A stretch of 64,000 nt of DNA from Styela clava (lineage: Eukaryota > Chordata > Ascidiacea > Stolidobranchia > Styelidae). The notes under the pieces were generated by a model. The model searched no databases, was not told the DNA's origin, and saw nothing but the letters and a program-made list of their open reading frames with translations. The stretch's first letter is position 1. Every line of letters starts with the position of its first letter. The stretch is from NCBI RefSeq assembly GCF_964204865.1, contig NC_135257.1, forward strand, positions 8,144,151 through 8,208,150, in the 5' to 3' direction. Shown in pieces: positions 1 to 11,630 of this stretch. The position numbers were made by a program, and so were the translations under genes.

Positions 1-668
1 GTAAATCTGCTTGTCATAATCCGTTCTCTCATTGTCGTTATTTTCCATTGTTGAATTAAAATTAATTGAGTTTTCGGAAGCAAACTATTATTTATATATT
101 TGTAATAAAATTTTCAGTCAATACCATTAATATATATTTATAATAAAGTAATATTTATTTGCGCATGATTTCTATTAAAATATTGAGGAAATTCGTGAAC
201 GTTATGGTTGCGGAAATATGATTATTCGACAATCGCGATTTTCAGAGTTTCCACGAACATTTCGTAACTGCGCTGCAGATTTGTCTGGCAAGCTGCTGAT
301 TTGCATCAGGCATTTCGCTTTGCCAAATTGTTGTTGTTGATGGGCTGTAGTTATTGAGAAAATAAATTGCTTAAGTCAACAAAAAATTGACCGTTATATA
401 TATTGCAAATTTCAATATTCACAGACGGAGGAAGTCACTAGAGGGCTTTTATATAGATAATGCAAACAAATGTGCTGTTTTATTTTGATCAAAGGAACAC
501 TTATATAGTTTTTGACTTTATTCTCTCATTGGTTAAAAATACGATGAAATTCAGCCATCCAATAATGCTGCAGACAAATTTAGCAATTCGCTTAAATCAT
601 CCGAATTTTATCATGGAGAAAATCGGATTCAAAATACAGTATATTCAAAATGTGAGATAACAAAGCCG
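1..668. other. Intergenic AT-rich stretch, no gene seen
   Basis: No open frame in this stretch resembles a protein and no splice-flanked coding exon was found. A 66-codon frame at 460-660 is low-complexity and is not supported. The stretch ends at a repeat element that begins at 669. Confidence 0.5.
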
Positions 669-1362
669 TAGGGCTGGGAATTTCAGGGAAAACACTTTAA
701 CCGTTAACCGGGTAAAATTAACCGGTTAACCGCCGCATGACGTTGAACGTAATAATTTATAATTTCAGCTCGTTACGTCACAATGCTTATAAAGCAATTT
801 CGCGTGTTCTTATCCCGGTATCGCTTATTAAAATTATTCCCGAATCGAGATAGTTTCATGATTGCTCTGCTTCAAGAGATAGGCAGCGGGGTTCGGGCGT
901 GTTGAAGTATTTTAGAAAACCTGAATCCGTTGTTAAACGTCATTTATGTGACAAATGATCAGTGTTCGATGTGCAAATTTTACTTCGAGATATATATCAT
1001 AAAGAAAAACGGCATCAACTGCGCACTTGTTGTATGACATTGAATATCCGATTTTGCAATGAAATCGATATATTTCGAAATCGACCGAAAACTGATTCTG
1101 AATTCATCATTGTCAAATTTCCATAATCAGCAATCTTGGTACTTCCATTATTTTTCACATTTATTGAGTCCTTACCCACACAGTTAGTAATATTCTTTTG
1201 AATTAAATACCACAAGAGATAAATTTGCGATGACGTAATCATTTTTGAAGAAATTGTACGGTATGAAGATGATTTGTACCTGAGATGTCAGTTAACGGTT
1301 GAAATAAATCGTAACCGTTAACCATCTGAAATCGGTTAACCGGTTAACCATTCCCATCCCTA
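669..1362. mobile_element. TAGGGCTGGG-end DNA transposon, copy 1
   Basis: The left end reads TAGGGCTGGGAAT and the right end ATTCCCATCCCTA, an inverted pair. Just inside each end are inverted runs of the AACCGGTTAACC type. Nearly the same sequence recurs at 12775-13473, and its right half at 48978-49297. The flanking target duplication is poor here, so the family assignment (hAT-like) rests on the copy at 12775, which has an 8-bp duplication. No intact transposase is present. The frames inside (for example 1015-1242) are shared by the copies but look non-coding. Confidence 0.8.
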
Positions 1363-3048
1363 AACAAAGGGCATTGGTTGCGCGCGATGAAGACATTGTT
1401 GTGGCATGGATGACCTCTGGAGTCTATAATTGTCTCTATCTATGAAACCTTTTGATGGTTGGTTGACAAAGCCACCTTAAAAAATAAAGTTGCTATAAAA
1501 ACGTTCTCACAGTGGAAATTTGCCAAATTTGAACTTCTGTAATGAACGAATGATAAAATAGACGCATGCATTATTCACTTTCTTAATAGATGTTTTATTA
1601 ACACTGTCACAGTGATTTCCCTACACCCCCACTAAAATTCCACCCCCTCCCCTAATTTAGAAGGGTGACAGTTTTATCGCTAATAGTAAAATGTCCACAC
1701 CTCCCTAAATTTGGGAACATCCATCCCATCCCCTTCCTAAAATGAAATGCTGGCAGCATACTGTGCTTTTTCCTTCTGTCACGCCGTTCTTTTACACCAT
1801 TATTATCTTTACAAATGTTCGTTTTTCTTGTTAATAAAACAATGCTATCGCTAATAATCTATTGATATCAAGATGATATTATTCGGAGGATTTCCCAACA
1901 TAAATTCGACACATACAAATATATATAACTAATGTGTAATCTGAGACAAACGGCTTTATCTCTTTCTGAATATTTTTCAAGACAATAAATGTTTACGCCC
2001 AAGTTGATAGAACAAAAACATAATAATTGCTCATCGCATTAGAAAGTTAATAGCGCTAAACATCAAATACGACCTTACCACCCGCATATCAGCATCCTGA
2101 GTTTATACCAATGAATCGTTATCAACACTGTCCTCCTTATTTAGAGGCATTCAAAAGTTTCCGCTGGGAATCCTAAAAATCGATTATGCAGCAGTTTCTT
2201 TACTTTTAATATAACGGAGTTCAATTTCATCAGAATCTATTGTTTTGTTTGGCATCGGATTAAAATGAAATGAATCGGAAATCGATTATAACGAGCGTTC
2301 AAAAAGTGATCTCGTTTAATACGTGTATAAGGTTAAAATAATTACATTTAATTACGTATTTTCTAGTGCAAAATAGTCTTTAGAACGCGTGCACTTTGCG
2401 CTTAAGTATTTGTACTATACAAGTCTAGAATTTTCACGCTTAGCCAAGTATATGCTATATATTTAACTCAATTATTATATAAATAATGGTGTGATAATCA
2501 AATTCTCGAAAATTGCAACGTCAACGTAATCATGGCTCGTGCTCTTCTTTCTCCCTGCGCTTGATTTTTGTAATGAACTTCAATGACAAAACTTTGATCA
2601 AGTCCTGGAATGTATTTATTCTGATCGCTTTATGGTTCTATTTTGAAACGGGCGGTAAATTGTGACTAGTCCAGGCGATCTTTGAATATCATAATCTTTT
2701 TAAAAATGAACAAATCTATTATAGTATCGGGCGAAGGCAAACTTTTTGTCTGGGTTCTTTTGTTGGACCTATCGTTGTCACCGATTGAACAAAACAAACA
2801 TAGAACGCTTAGCGTAGGCCTTCAATACTGTTATCGTATTTCAACGAGTCACACACAGTGCTCAATAAGAGAAGACGTACCATGTAAGTAATGCGGAATT
2901 ACTGATAAATTTGTATAGCATAAGAGATTAACTTTTTTTTTACTGAGAGCTAAGCTAAAACAATTATAACGTCTGACAAAGTTCGATAGAACTTTTTCGT
3001 CAATCTTACTTATCTCATGATATATTACGTTCCTCCATGGTTATCACA
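1363..3048. other. Intergenic, possible upstream exon(s) near 2.7-2.9 kb
   Basis: Mostly AT-rich sequence without recognisable genes. A frame at 2682-2884 starts with ATG, contains a hydrophobic stretch (about residues 21-33) and runs into a good donor (CCAT|GTAAGT at 2884/2885). It could be a first exon of the small membrane protein downstream, but its reading phase does not join cleanly to the last exon, so it is not called as coding. Confidence 0.3.
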
Positions 3049-3314
3049 GGGCTGTACGTCGTTCACGACGAAGTAGAATTCTTCATCGAATTAGAATATC
3101 TTTCCAGTGCCAAACACCAGGTATGTTTAGTTTTTTTTATAATGTCATATAAAGTATAAGTTTCATTCAAGTTTGGAACTGCCAGAAATTTCTGTTGTAA
3201 TCACTTTTAATTGAAATTGTTTGTTTGTACTTCTACCAAAACACGCTGGTAACTACCCAAATTCAGCAAATGCCTGTTTCACTGTTATATTACAGCAAAA
3301 GAGAAACGAAGTGA

Positions 3315-3349
<35 letters not shown>

Positions 3350-3859
3350 AATAAATGAAAGTTGAATTAACATGTATGTTTTGGTTTTTATAACAGTGAA
3401 TTTAATTTTTCAGAGCAGAAAACTTTATTTTTGGATATATGGGGTGGAAGATTTATTCTACTCGGAATACTTACCGTTATCGTCGGCTTCACAATAGCTG
3501 TAGGTAGTTTTATAGAACCGGATTACATCGGGTATATCGTGATTGCTGGGGGATCACTTTTGTGCATTTTTGGATATATCCTTCGATATAAAGGTAACGC
3601 AATGAGAACTCGGAACCACATTGCACCGTCAATAAATACTGTCACTGGTCCTGTGGCATCTGAAACTCCTCCACCATATAATCCTGAATGGACTACGGCA
3701 AGAACTGGGGCTACAGTCCGAGGAGACATCTACAACAACAATTTTCTTCAAACCAGTTCATTAAATATTGCCCCATCGGCAGCTCAATATAATAGGCCAC
3801 CTAGTGCAGCCCCACCCTCATACGAGCAAGCAGTCTATTCTCTTAACGGGAATATTTAA
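3049..3859 (+). CDS. Small two-helix membrane protein with PPxY tail (3' exons)
   Basis: The last exon runs from 3414 (after a TTTTTCAG acceptor) to the stop at 3859. It encodes LDIWGGRF, then two hydrophobic segments (FILLGILTVIVGFTIAVGSF and YIGYIVIAGGSLLCIFGYIL) separated by a short turn, a basic KGNAMRTRN patch, and a proline-rich tail with PPPYNPEW and PPSYEQAV. PPxY motifs bind WW domains, for example those of NEDD4-type ubiquitin ligases, so the tail is probably cytosolic and may control sorting or turnover. A 71-bp upstream exon (3049-3119, CACAG| and CCAG|GTATGT) is plausible. The phase that joins it to the last exon gives an Arg-rich sequence and could create an ATG across the preceding splice; this is uncertain. 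The family was not recognised. Confidence 0.55.
3318..3347. repeat. (TA)n microsatellite
   Basis: A pure TA dinucleotide run of about 15 units lies in the intron just before the last exon of the small membrane protein gene. Confidence 0.95.
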
Positions 3860-4570
3860 AAAAATGATTTATGACAAAGACTTTCGAAAATACCTCCCCG
3901 CGTGTATAAAATTGTAATGATGTGTGGCTTATGAGTTTATATGATTGTATATGTACGAACCATAAACCACGAGAACGAAATTAGTGCCGCGTATTTTTCT
4001 TTGCTATGCAATCGCTTGTTTTGGTATAATGCTAAGAAGTGCTCTTATGTGTCTGTTATTCATTCGAACGTTTTTTCAGAGCATTCTATTCTTGTCTTTT
4101 GTTACTATATTACATCGCTTTTTCAACTTGTTATTTACTGTAGTGAATTTTTTTATAACGTTAATACTTTAGTTTATACGACTGTTTTGTCAAATTTTTT
4201 TTCAACTATTTCAAGTTTTTCCTAAAGTCATGCATTTTGAGTATGGCAAGCATGGCTGTTCTAATTGATGATTTTGTAAATAACTGTTTCACGAGTTTGA
4301 GTCTATGTGTGAAAGAATAATGTTAGAGTTGGAAGTCGTTCTCTAATACTGCTGTGGAATTTAATTGAAAAATTGTTTTTTTATTGATATATATATATCA
4401 TTAACTCGCGTCTAAAATTTATATGATATATAGTATACAGTATAAACAAATGCACTTAATAAAAATTTCCATGAATAAATGCATATTTTTATTGAATAAG
4501 GAATGTTACGCTATAATTTCTGATATTTTTGCCATCGTGATTATTTATGTGCAGGCATTGAGTTACCTTT
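3860..4570. other. 3' flank of the PPxY gene, no further gene seen
   Basis: AT-rich, T-rich sequence, probably 3' UTR followed by spacer. The frames at 3941-4225 and 3984-4172 are Phe/Leu-rich translations of T-runs and are not supported. Confidence 0.45.
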
Positions 4571-5045
4571 GGGGGGGGGGGGGGGGGGGGGGGTCATCCT
4601 ATGTTGTATAAAAACTCTTGTTGACCGATTATCAGCAACAGACTTATCAAAAAATGACTGGAGAATTTCCGGCAATAAAGGCATTTGCTCAAAGTCAAAA
4701 CGATATTTCCTTGAAAAATTACAAAAAAAAAAGGAAAAAATTGGGTAGGCAGTGCCGAACTGGAAAGTTTCAAATAATAGAATAATAGAAGATACAAAGT
4801 CGAGTGTCCTTTTCAACACTATTTTGCTCTGTTCGTGAGCGATTCACTGGTCACCCGAAGTTTTTTGGCTTCTTTCCAATCCTCTCTCTAAACGTAACAA
4901 CACTTAACAGAGTTAAACGAAATCTGTGGAGAGCTTCTTTAAGATACCAGTAGCTGCCTTTAATCTGAACTTTTTTCGGAACAAAATGTGCAAGCGTGGT
5001 TTAAAAATACACCCCCCCCCCCTTTTGGGTTGGCTGGGCCCTTTC
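4571..5045. mobile_element. G-run/C-run repeat element, copy 1
   Basis: It begins with a run of 23 G and ends in a run of C (near 5012-5022) followed by TTTTGGGTTGGCTGGGCC. The interior, from about 4800, is alignable by eye with 13870-14146 (for example CTTTTCAACACTATTTTGCT here and CTTTTCCAACACCATTCTGC there). The second copy also starts with a G-run and ends with a C-run. The G and C tracts are therefore the ends of a repeat family. Type unknown; probably a non-autonomous DNA element. Confidence 0.6.
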
Positions 5046-5444
5046 TATCGCTATGTTACAGTCGGATGGCCAGAGTTACCCTCCCATGCATCCGCAACCA
5101 GAGCATCAGTGTAGGTCAGGAGTAAATTAAACGCAAGTACGGCACTGTAAATGTACAATAGTACAACACTGCATTTAAGTAGTATTTATTTCACCACCGT
5201 GCAGTAACAAAGAGAAGATAGACATAATTATTTTAAAAAACAACAATTTTCAAAGGTTCTTAAGCTGGGATGTGCGCAAAAATGAATACTACAGTTAAAA
5301 CGCGAAAGAACGAATGTTCATGGACATGGTAATATTACACAAATTCAGCCGATTGAAGTAATTGATTATGAAATCTAAAATTATTATTGCAATTTTCTCA
5401 GGAGAGCAAAAATTTATCATTTCAAGATAATGAATCCAGTTGAT
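5046..5444. other. Spacer between the repeat and the WDR27-like gene
   Basis: AT-rich sequence in which no gene or repeat was recognised. Confidence 0.4.
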
Positions 5445-5450
5445 TTTATT
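5445..5450 (-). terminator. Poly(A) signal of the WDR27-like gene
   Basis: AATAAA on the minus strand, about 25 nt downstream of the WDR27-like stop codon, giving a very short 3' UTR. Confidence 0.6.
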
Positions 5451-5474
5451 CCATGTGTTAGCGCTCCAATTCAA

Positions 5475-7808
5475 TCAACAAATTGTGTCAAAAGTTACCA
5501 AATTTGCATTTCTTAATCCAGCCATTATAGATTTCCCATTTTTCGAAAAGGAAACTGAGGTAATTTTGTCTTTTTGCTTAGAAGTGACTTGTAGCAACGT
5601 GCTTCTTGTATCATAAATATATATACAATCGTCATCGCCTGACGTTACAATAAACTTTCCACAAGGACTAACATCGAATGGACAAATGCTAGTTGAAGAA
5701 TGGGAATGATACTTCATTACACATTTCATTGATCGAATATCCCATAATTTAATGCCATCAGTGGGAGCTGATGTTGTAAATAGGTTATAGTTTTCTGGCT
5801 GGATAAATGATGACCCTGTATTTAGAACTATTTGGCTCACAGGTCTGGTATGTACATTTTTCAAACAAGCTATCGATGAACTTGTATTCATGTCATAAAT
5901 TTGAACAGTTTTATCAGATCCACATGTTAATACCACATATGAATAGATATTATTTGGTGCAGTCGAGCATGTGATAGATTGACAGTCAGAATCAGTGAAA
6001 AGCTTCACAAGTTTATATTTGTTTCTCTCCAGATATCGTTTCACATCTGATTTAGGACTTTCATCAATATAGTAAGAGTAAAGACCAATTGAATTACCGA
6101 AAGTTAGGATAATAAACTTATCCACATAATAAAACTGTGCCTGTGTGACAATTTTTGGGATTTTGTCCACCTTTTTACTCAAATTTCCATTTATTAATGA
6201 AAGATCAAGAACTGAGTTTCCTGGTTGGTCAGTTTTCCACATTCTTGCTGAACAATCAGCTGAATAAGTTAATAAGAATGTAGAAGAATGATTCCAATAA
6301 CTTCCCAGAATAGGTCCATTATGTCCGCATAGAGTTGATAGATGATTCTTAGTTTTACGATTCAGTAATGTAGCTGAGTTATCAGGAAATGAGCATGCGA
6401 GATATTGGTTACATTCAGATAAAGATATATGGTTGATATTGCAGGTTCCAATCGAAACACACTTTGGTTCTTTGAGTGGAATAGACCAATCGGTCACACA
6501 GCAGGGAATGTCATGTGTGACATGAGGCCTTGTCACTGATTTGGGCGTTTTTCTGGATTTTGCACTGAATGATGTATTTGGCTTGAACATTTGTTGACAT
6601 TGAGGTTTTTTGTTGTATCCTGAACTTTTTATTTTGGTATGGAATGTGACGGAACTTTGTTTGGAATTTTTAGGTTTTTGTGTGCTGTTTACTGGTACAA
6701 GTTCTTTTTTTAAAATCGAACCATCAGTTATGGGAGATTTTGGTAAAATAGTAATGACATCCTCTTGATACCCATCATTTTTTGTGTTAAAAGCAATGTC
6801 CATAGAAATTATTTTCTGGTCAAACATTGGCACTGCTAAACAAAACACTGAATCCCCGTCAATTTGGCAAAAATGTGCTGTAATCAAGGAGTCTAAGTCA
6901 AAATCTCTTATATGCAAAACTTCTACTTCTTGTGTCAAGTAATCAATGATACAAAGAGCCTGGCTTGTAGCACATATCAGCTTATATTCAATTGTATCAA
7001 TGTCATCAGCAATCTTCTTGCACTCGGCCATAAAAACAGAAATAATGCGAGTATGAATATTATTGTTGGATTCTTGTAACTGTTCAACTAAATTATGATG
7101 AAATAATTCTTTATCTAAATCAACCTTAAATCTTTCTTGACATGAAAATTCCTCAACATTGTTCTTTATCCCAAAACATTTGATCACATTGTTTGAACAT
7201 GCGACAGTTAATATATTATTTGATGCTATTAAATATGATATCGAACTCTTAAACATGGATGATGTCCAAACCTGTAGGCTTTCTTCAATATCCCATATCT
7301 CCAATTTCACACCGCTGAAGCAACATACTATCAGTTTTTCAGACAAAAAAGAAACTTCTGAATCCGTATCATTAGATAGTGAAAATATGATTGATGCATC
7401 TTTGATATTATAAATCAAAAATTCATTGCACAAAACCACACATATTCTTGAGCAGTTTTTAGATATAGTAAGATTCATTGGGGCATTGTTTTTTAAGTCA
7501 GTAATGATTCTACCCCGTACTGGGTTTCCAGATGTAAAACATTTTTCTATCTCACAGACATCCCACAAAATAATATAATGACTTCCAGCTGATACGAGAT
7601 ATGTGCCATCATCATTAGTACCTATGCACAATGCAGTGACAGAAGAATGATGACCAGATAATTTTATATGCTCTGGATATCCATGTCTCACTTTGTTCAA
7701 AAGGATGTCTTTTTCATGCACATAAGCAAAATATTCATTGTCAAAAGCAATTTGATTTTTCACAAGCCTCTGAGTATGATAATGTTTGATTATATTTATA
7801 GTTGTCAT
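5475..7808 (-). CDS. WDR27: WDR27-like WD40-repeat protein (intronless)
   Basis: One uninterrupted 777-codon frame from ATG at 7808 (a further in-frame ATG at 7835 would add nine residues). WD-type blades are visible at about residues 51-84 (ending YIILWDV), 491-525 (ARMWKTD), around 629 (CGSDKTVQIYD), around 689 (GIKLWDI), around 731 (DDDCIYIYD) and at the C terminus. A basic, Ser/Lys-rich linker at about 370-433 separates an N-terminal from a C-terminal propeller. Length, two-propeller layout and the blade order near the C terminus fit WDR27, a scaffold of poorly known role. WDR27 is multi-exon in vertebrates, so an intronless copy is notable. The start at 7808 is preferred because TTTATTTAG, a splice acceptor, ends one base before it: either a 5' UTR intron or a spliced-leader site. 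The identification is from memory of the family. Confidence 0.8.
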   Translation of the reverse strand: MTTINIIKHYHTQRLVKNQIAFDNEYFAYVHEKDILLNKVRHGYPEHIKLSGHHSSVTALCIGTNDDGTYLVSAGSHYIILWDVCEIEKCFTSGNPVRGRIITDLKNNAPMNLTISKNCSRICVVLCNEFLIYNIKDASIIFSLSNDTDSEVSFLSEKLIVCCFSGVKLEIWDIEESLQVWTSSMFKSSISYLIASNNILTVACSNNVIKCFGIKNNVEEFSCQERFKVDLDKELFHHNLVEQLQESNNNIHTRIISVFMAECKKIADDIDTIEYKLICATSQALCIIDYLTQEVEVLHIRDFDLDSLITAHFCQIDGDSVFCLAVPMFDQKIISMDIAFNTKNDGYQEDVITILPKSPITDGSILKKELVPVNSTQKPKNSKQSSVTFHTKIKSSGYNKKPQCQQMFKPNTSFSAKSRKTPKSVTRPHVTHDIPCCVTDWSIPLKEPKCVSIGTCNINHISLSECNQYLACSFPDNSATLLNRKTKNHLSTLCGHNGPILGSYWNHSSTFLLTYSADCSARMWKTDQPGNSVLDLSLINGNLSKKVDKIPKIVTQAQFYYVDKFIILTFGNSIGLYSYYIDESPKSDVKRYLERNKYKLVKLFTDSDCQSITCSTAPNNIYSYVVLTCGSDKTVQIYDMNTSSSIACLKNVHTRPVSQIVLNTGSSFIQPENYNLFTTSAPTDGIKLWDIRSMKCVMKYHSHSSTSICPFDVSPCGKFIVTSGDDDCIYIYDTRSTLLQVTSKQKDKITSVSFSKNGKSIMAGLRNANLVTFDTIC

Positions 7809-8281
7809 TCTAAATAAATAAAATAAAACATGCATTAAATAATAAACTTATAGATATAAAACGTCAGGCAGTATAAATCGTGAATGCTTTGGAAAATTCT
7901 CAAAATTAAATGTGAAAAATCCAAGTTTGAAAATATTTGAATTACCGGTAGGTATATGCAATGTACACCATCTAAAAAATGAGTATCTTTGGCTCACATA
8001 TTTTACACATTGAAAAATGTCACAAAGTATCACTAATTTAATTTTATAACAAGTTTTACATTGAGATGAATCTGTACAATTTTACAAATCCAATTCTTTC
8101 CTAACCTCTACTCATTGACTAATGGAGATTCCAACCACATAATATACGAGTACATTGTTAAAAATATTCTTTTTTTCTCTCATTCATATTTCCTTACATT
8201 AATAAACCAGCAACCAATATAAGCTCAATAGTAAACATGAAACTTCTACTTCTATGCATATAAAATTGAACTAAACAAATA
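7809..8281. other. Spacer between two minus-strand intronless genes
   Basis: AT-rich 473-bp spacer that must hold the 3' end of the protease mRNA and the 5' region of the WDR27-like mRNA. It has pyrimidine-rich tracts on the minus strand near 7810-7830, ending in TTTAG before the WDR27-like ATG. No other gene was seen. Confidence 0.45.
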
Positions 8282-9466
8282 CTATTCATATCTAAGTTCG
8301 ACACTTTGTACATTCTGTACAATCCAAGACTTGTATAGTCTCATGTCTGTATAAACTCCTGGCATACGTTCCTCTCCACAACCAATTCCCCAGCTGACTA
8401 ATCCTGGCAAGAAAATTTTACTATTTGACTCTCGTTTGCATGACAACGGCCCACCAGAATCTCCTTGGCAGGCATCCATGCTTCCATCTTCTGTTCCAGC
8501 ACATATCATCAAATCTGTAACAAGTCCCATAAGCCAGTTATCAGCGTTGCAAACTTTGAGATCTATAACACGAACTGTTGCTTCTTGCAGTTTGTTGGGC
8601 ATGATTCCTCCCTCTGATAATGCTCCCCATCCAGAGATAGCACATACCTGACCAGCAACTGTTTCTTCATCTGCGTTAGGTAGACAAATCGGTGAAATGT
8701 GATCATTCATTATCAAATGATGCTCCATTCGCATCAAAGCTACATCGTTATCATATGTTGTAGGGTCAAATTCTGGATGAGATACTACATCTGACAATGC
8801 TACAACTTGTGTTAAGTTTGCTTCTGCTTCCATTTCGGATATGTAAGTAGCTCCAGCATACACTGTCCAATTTTCTGGAGCTGGATATGGGTGAGTACAG
8901 TGAGCTGCAGTGACAATCCAATTAGATGAAATGATACTACCACCACAGGTATGACGATTTCTTGTCCATAGCGATACTTGCCAAGGAAAGTTCTGAAGAG
9001 AGGTAAATTTTCCACCTACTATTCGTTTGTTACGATATTGCACATCTCCTGAAAACCCTCTAAACCGTTGACTCAACTCTTCTCCCAACTTTCCACATTC
9101 TGACGAATCGATCCCAATTCGTTTAGGCTCTTTCAACTCATCTTTAGATTCAAGTACTACACTCTCAGAGGCATTGTCTGTCTGAATTCCAAAATCTGCA
9201 GCAGGGAGATCATCAGATTCCATAACATCTAAATTTCCACTGTCATTTAAAGTGTAGGCATATACCAAATATCCTGCCCCAAATCCAGCCCCAATTGCAA
9301 CAATAATGCCAACGATAAAAGAAATTAAACAAAGTTTTCTACCGCCACATGTTGCAGGACGTTGTGGCTGTGACGATCGGTTACCAGCAGAGCTTGCACG
9401 GCGTTGCGAAGCGCTTGACCGTCGTCTGTCTTGGGGTTGGTCAGTCGGCCTTGATTGTTTATCCAT
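8282..9466 (-). CDS. Type II transmembrane trypsin-like serine protease (intronless)
   Basis: A 394-residue S1-family protease. Residues 1-44 are a basic, Ser/Gln-rich cytosolic tail; 45-71 form one membrane helix (signal anchor), placing the rest outside the cell. A short acidic stem (about 72-147) carries Cys124, the usual partner that keeps the catalytic chain tethered. Activation cleavage is expected at Arg148|Ile-Val-Gly-Gly. The catalytic triad is complete: His189 (TAAHC), Asp241 (DNDVALM) and Ser337 (GDSGGP). Asp331 at the base of the S1 pocket predicts cleavage after Lys or Arg. The domain layout resembles TMPRSS/HAT-type proteases, but no SEA, LDLa or SRCR stem domain is visible. The gene has no intron, unlike vertebrate relatives. 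A possible splice acceptor (TACACAG) lies 10 nt before the ATG, compatible with a 5' UTR intron or trans-splicing. Confidence 0.9.
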   Translation of the reverse strand: MDKQSRPTDQPQDRRRSSASQRRASSAGNRSSQPQRPATCGGRKLCLISFIVGIIVAIGAGFGAGYLVYAYTLNDSGNLDVMESDDLPAADFGIQTDNASESVVLESKDELKEPKRIGIDSSECGKLGEELSQRFRGFSGDVQYRNKRIVGGKFTSLQNFPWQVSLWTRNRHTCGGSIISSNWIVTAAHCTHPYPAPENWTVYAGATYISEMEAEANLTQVVALSDVVSHPEFDPTTYDNDVALMRMEHHLIMNDHISPICLPNADEETVAGQVCAISGWGALSEGGIMPNKLQEATVRVIDLKVCNADNWLMGLVTDLMICAGTEDGSMDACQGDSGGPLSCKRESNSKIFLPGLVSWGIGCGEERMPGVYTDMRLYKSWIVQNVQSVELRYE

Positions 9467-11130
9467 GGATATTTCACCCCCTGTGTATTAAACTTAAGGT
9501 TATGGAACTTTCACAAAAAGCATCATATTCATATATTTAATATACCATTCAGCAAAATCATGCAAATTAAGCAGGATGTAGCTAAGTAATGAAATGTCAG
9601 ATATATTCGATCCCGATGGATCATATAACTCAATATAACATAGCAATAATACACCGAACATGGACGTTCAAATAAAAAATTAATACCCAATAATGATTAA
9701 ATTGCTCTCCGTATTTACTTGAATTCATGATATTGTTTACCAAGTTTTCAATATTTGATCTTTTTCTATATTACTATATACCTAAATATATATTTATATA
9801 TATAGCCTATATCAGGGCTTTTCAAACTAGGGGCCGAAACGAATTTTAGGGGTCGCAAAGAGAACACCTATTTTACACAAAGTACAGAAGTACTATATTT
9901 GTTGCACTTTTTCAGACTCTTGATTCGAAATACAATAATTAAAAATGGTATAAAACAAAAATTTCATGATTATGAGTGTTTCAGTAAGACAATGTCTTCA
10001 ATTTTCATTTTGTGCAATTGAATGGTAAAATTCCATTTATTTTTTGAAAGCTGTAGCCTGTAGCATAAAAAGAGAACCAATCAGATCATTTTTAATTCAA
10101 CTTTCCTGCATTTCCAAATTCAAACTCATTGAATACCTGTACAACAACTTCTATACCAGTATGCTGATATGTTTCGTTCTGGGTATTTTGTTAAACATGA
10201 TACAATTTAGAACATACTCCATACTCATAACTGTTACCGGTACCGGTGCTAATTTTTAAACAAGAAAACTGGAGTTACGATCTCCTGAACATGGCCTACG
10301 CCCTACAGTACAGTACCGTAGTATCTTATATTTCCTAGAATTAAAATTGTAATTTATAATCTACATTATATATCTACTATATATAGTACAATAAGACCTC
10401 TTTTCATTGTGAAATTAAGAAAGAGTGCCGTGTAGTAGCGATTCTGTCACACTGATACCCACCCATGACGATGTTTGACATAAAAACAAAATCATCTTTC
10501 CCGGTATACTGTCGCATTCACTGCTCGTCGCTATAGAAACGACCTTTCGCCAGCATTTTTTGGTCTTCGTTGATAGTCTGTTTCATTTTGCCACTCGATG
10601 TAAACTATTTTTTGAAGTTTTTGTAACGGTAAAAAGCCTTCATATTTTAAAATATTAGTCTGCTTTAAAATAATACAAATACACACCGTAAATTGTCTGA
10701 TTTGACCAAGAATGCCAGTTATTTACGTTAAAACTAGTCAAGCGTGCAGCGGTTTCCAAATTCCAGACAGCTGGAATTCAAAAGTTTTGTCGTCATCAAA
10801 GCTGAAATTTTGTGTAATAAGGGGATGCTTGTTTTCGCATTGAGATTTGAGACAGCACAAATCGTTTTCGTCAGAAACAGAATTTAATATATCTGAATGA
10901 TAAAGTTTTTATGCGTATAGATTTTTGGGGGTCTAGCGAAGTAAACGATGTGACTTCTTAAAATAACACAAAACAAAAATGTTAATGTCTGAATGTAAAA
11001 TTACCGACGTCTGGATATACCGTAACTTCTCGAATAAAGCCAAACGGAAAGTTGGGGTGTGAAATTTTCATGTTTTTTCAAATAAGTCTATCTCAGGCAG
11101 AATGAAATTCTTGTCATACCAGTATCAGTA
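9467..11130. other. Intergenic; one truncated hAT-like end at 9815
   Basis: AT-rich spacer. At about 9815 the sequence CAGGGCTTTTCAAACTAGGG resembles the left end of a hAT element, followed by a G/C-richer stretch, but no matching right end was found. No coding exon was recognised; the frame at 10044-10259 is not supported. Confidence 0.4.
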
Positions 11131-11573
11131 GGGATGGACTAAAAGTAGGCACTTAGAAATTAGGCACTTGATTAGGCAATTTATAACAATTAATTATTCC
11201 TAAATACCACTACTATACTCAAGTGCATTCGTTGGATATTTACCTAGGCGAATTAGTGTGACTTATATTTTTATTTCTCGGTCTTATATTGGTGATAATT
11301 CACAACTTTCTTTATTTTCGAAGGGCCTAAATAAGTGCCTAGCATATGTGGTGACAGAGCGCGAGCGACCCCTCTAATACTACGTTATAAATATTATCAT
11401 TGGGTTTACTTGTTGCACTTTGCGTGTTCAACATTTAATTTGACAATTTTTAATTAATTTATTATCATTTTGAAAGTTATTACGCCCATTTTTCTTTTTG
11501 TCCGAAGTGCCTAAATAGGGTCTAAAAAAGTGCCTAATTTGCAAATTGCAAGTGCCTACTTTTAGTCCGTCCC
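11131..11573. mobile_element. 443-bp inverted-repeat DNA transposon (MITE)
   Basis: The ends are GGGATGGACTAAAAGTAGGC and GCCTACTTTTAGTCCGTCCC, inverted repeats of over 20 bp with one mismatch, continuing into CACTT/AAGTG. The element is flanked on both sides by GTATCAGTA, an exact 9-bp repeat (or 8 bp if an end base belongs to the element). No coding capacity; interior motifs such as AAGTGCCTA are repeated. hAT-like by end type and duplication length. Confidence 0.85.
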
Positions 11574-11630
11574 GTATCAGTATGCCTGTTCGCGTTCAGT
11601 CAAAACAATATTCACACAATTTTCAACTAA

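Noticed and set aside
3523-3729. 68-codon minus-strand frame
   Set aside because: Antisense shadow of the last exon of the PPxY membrane protein.
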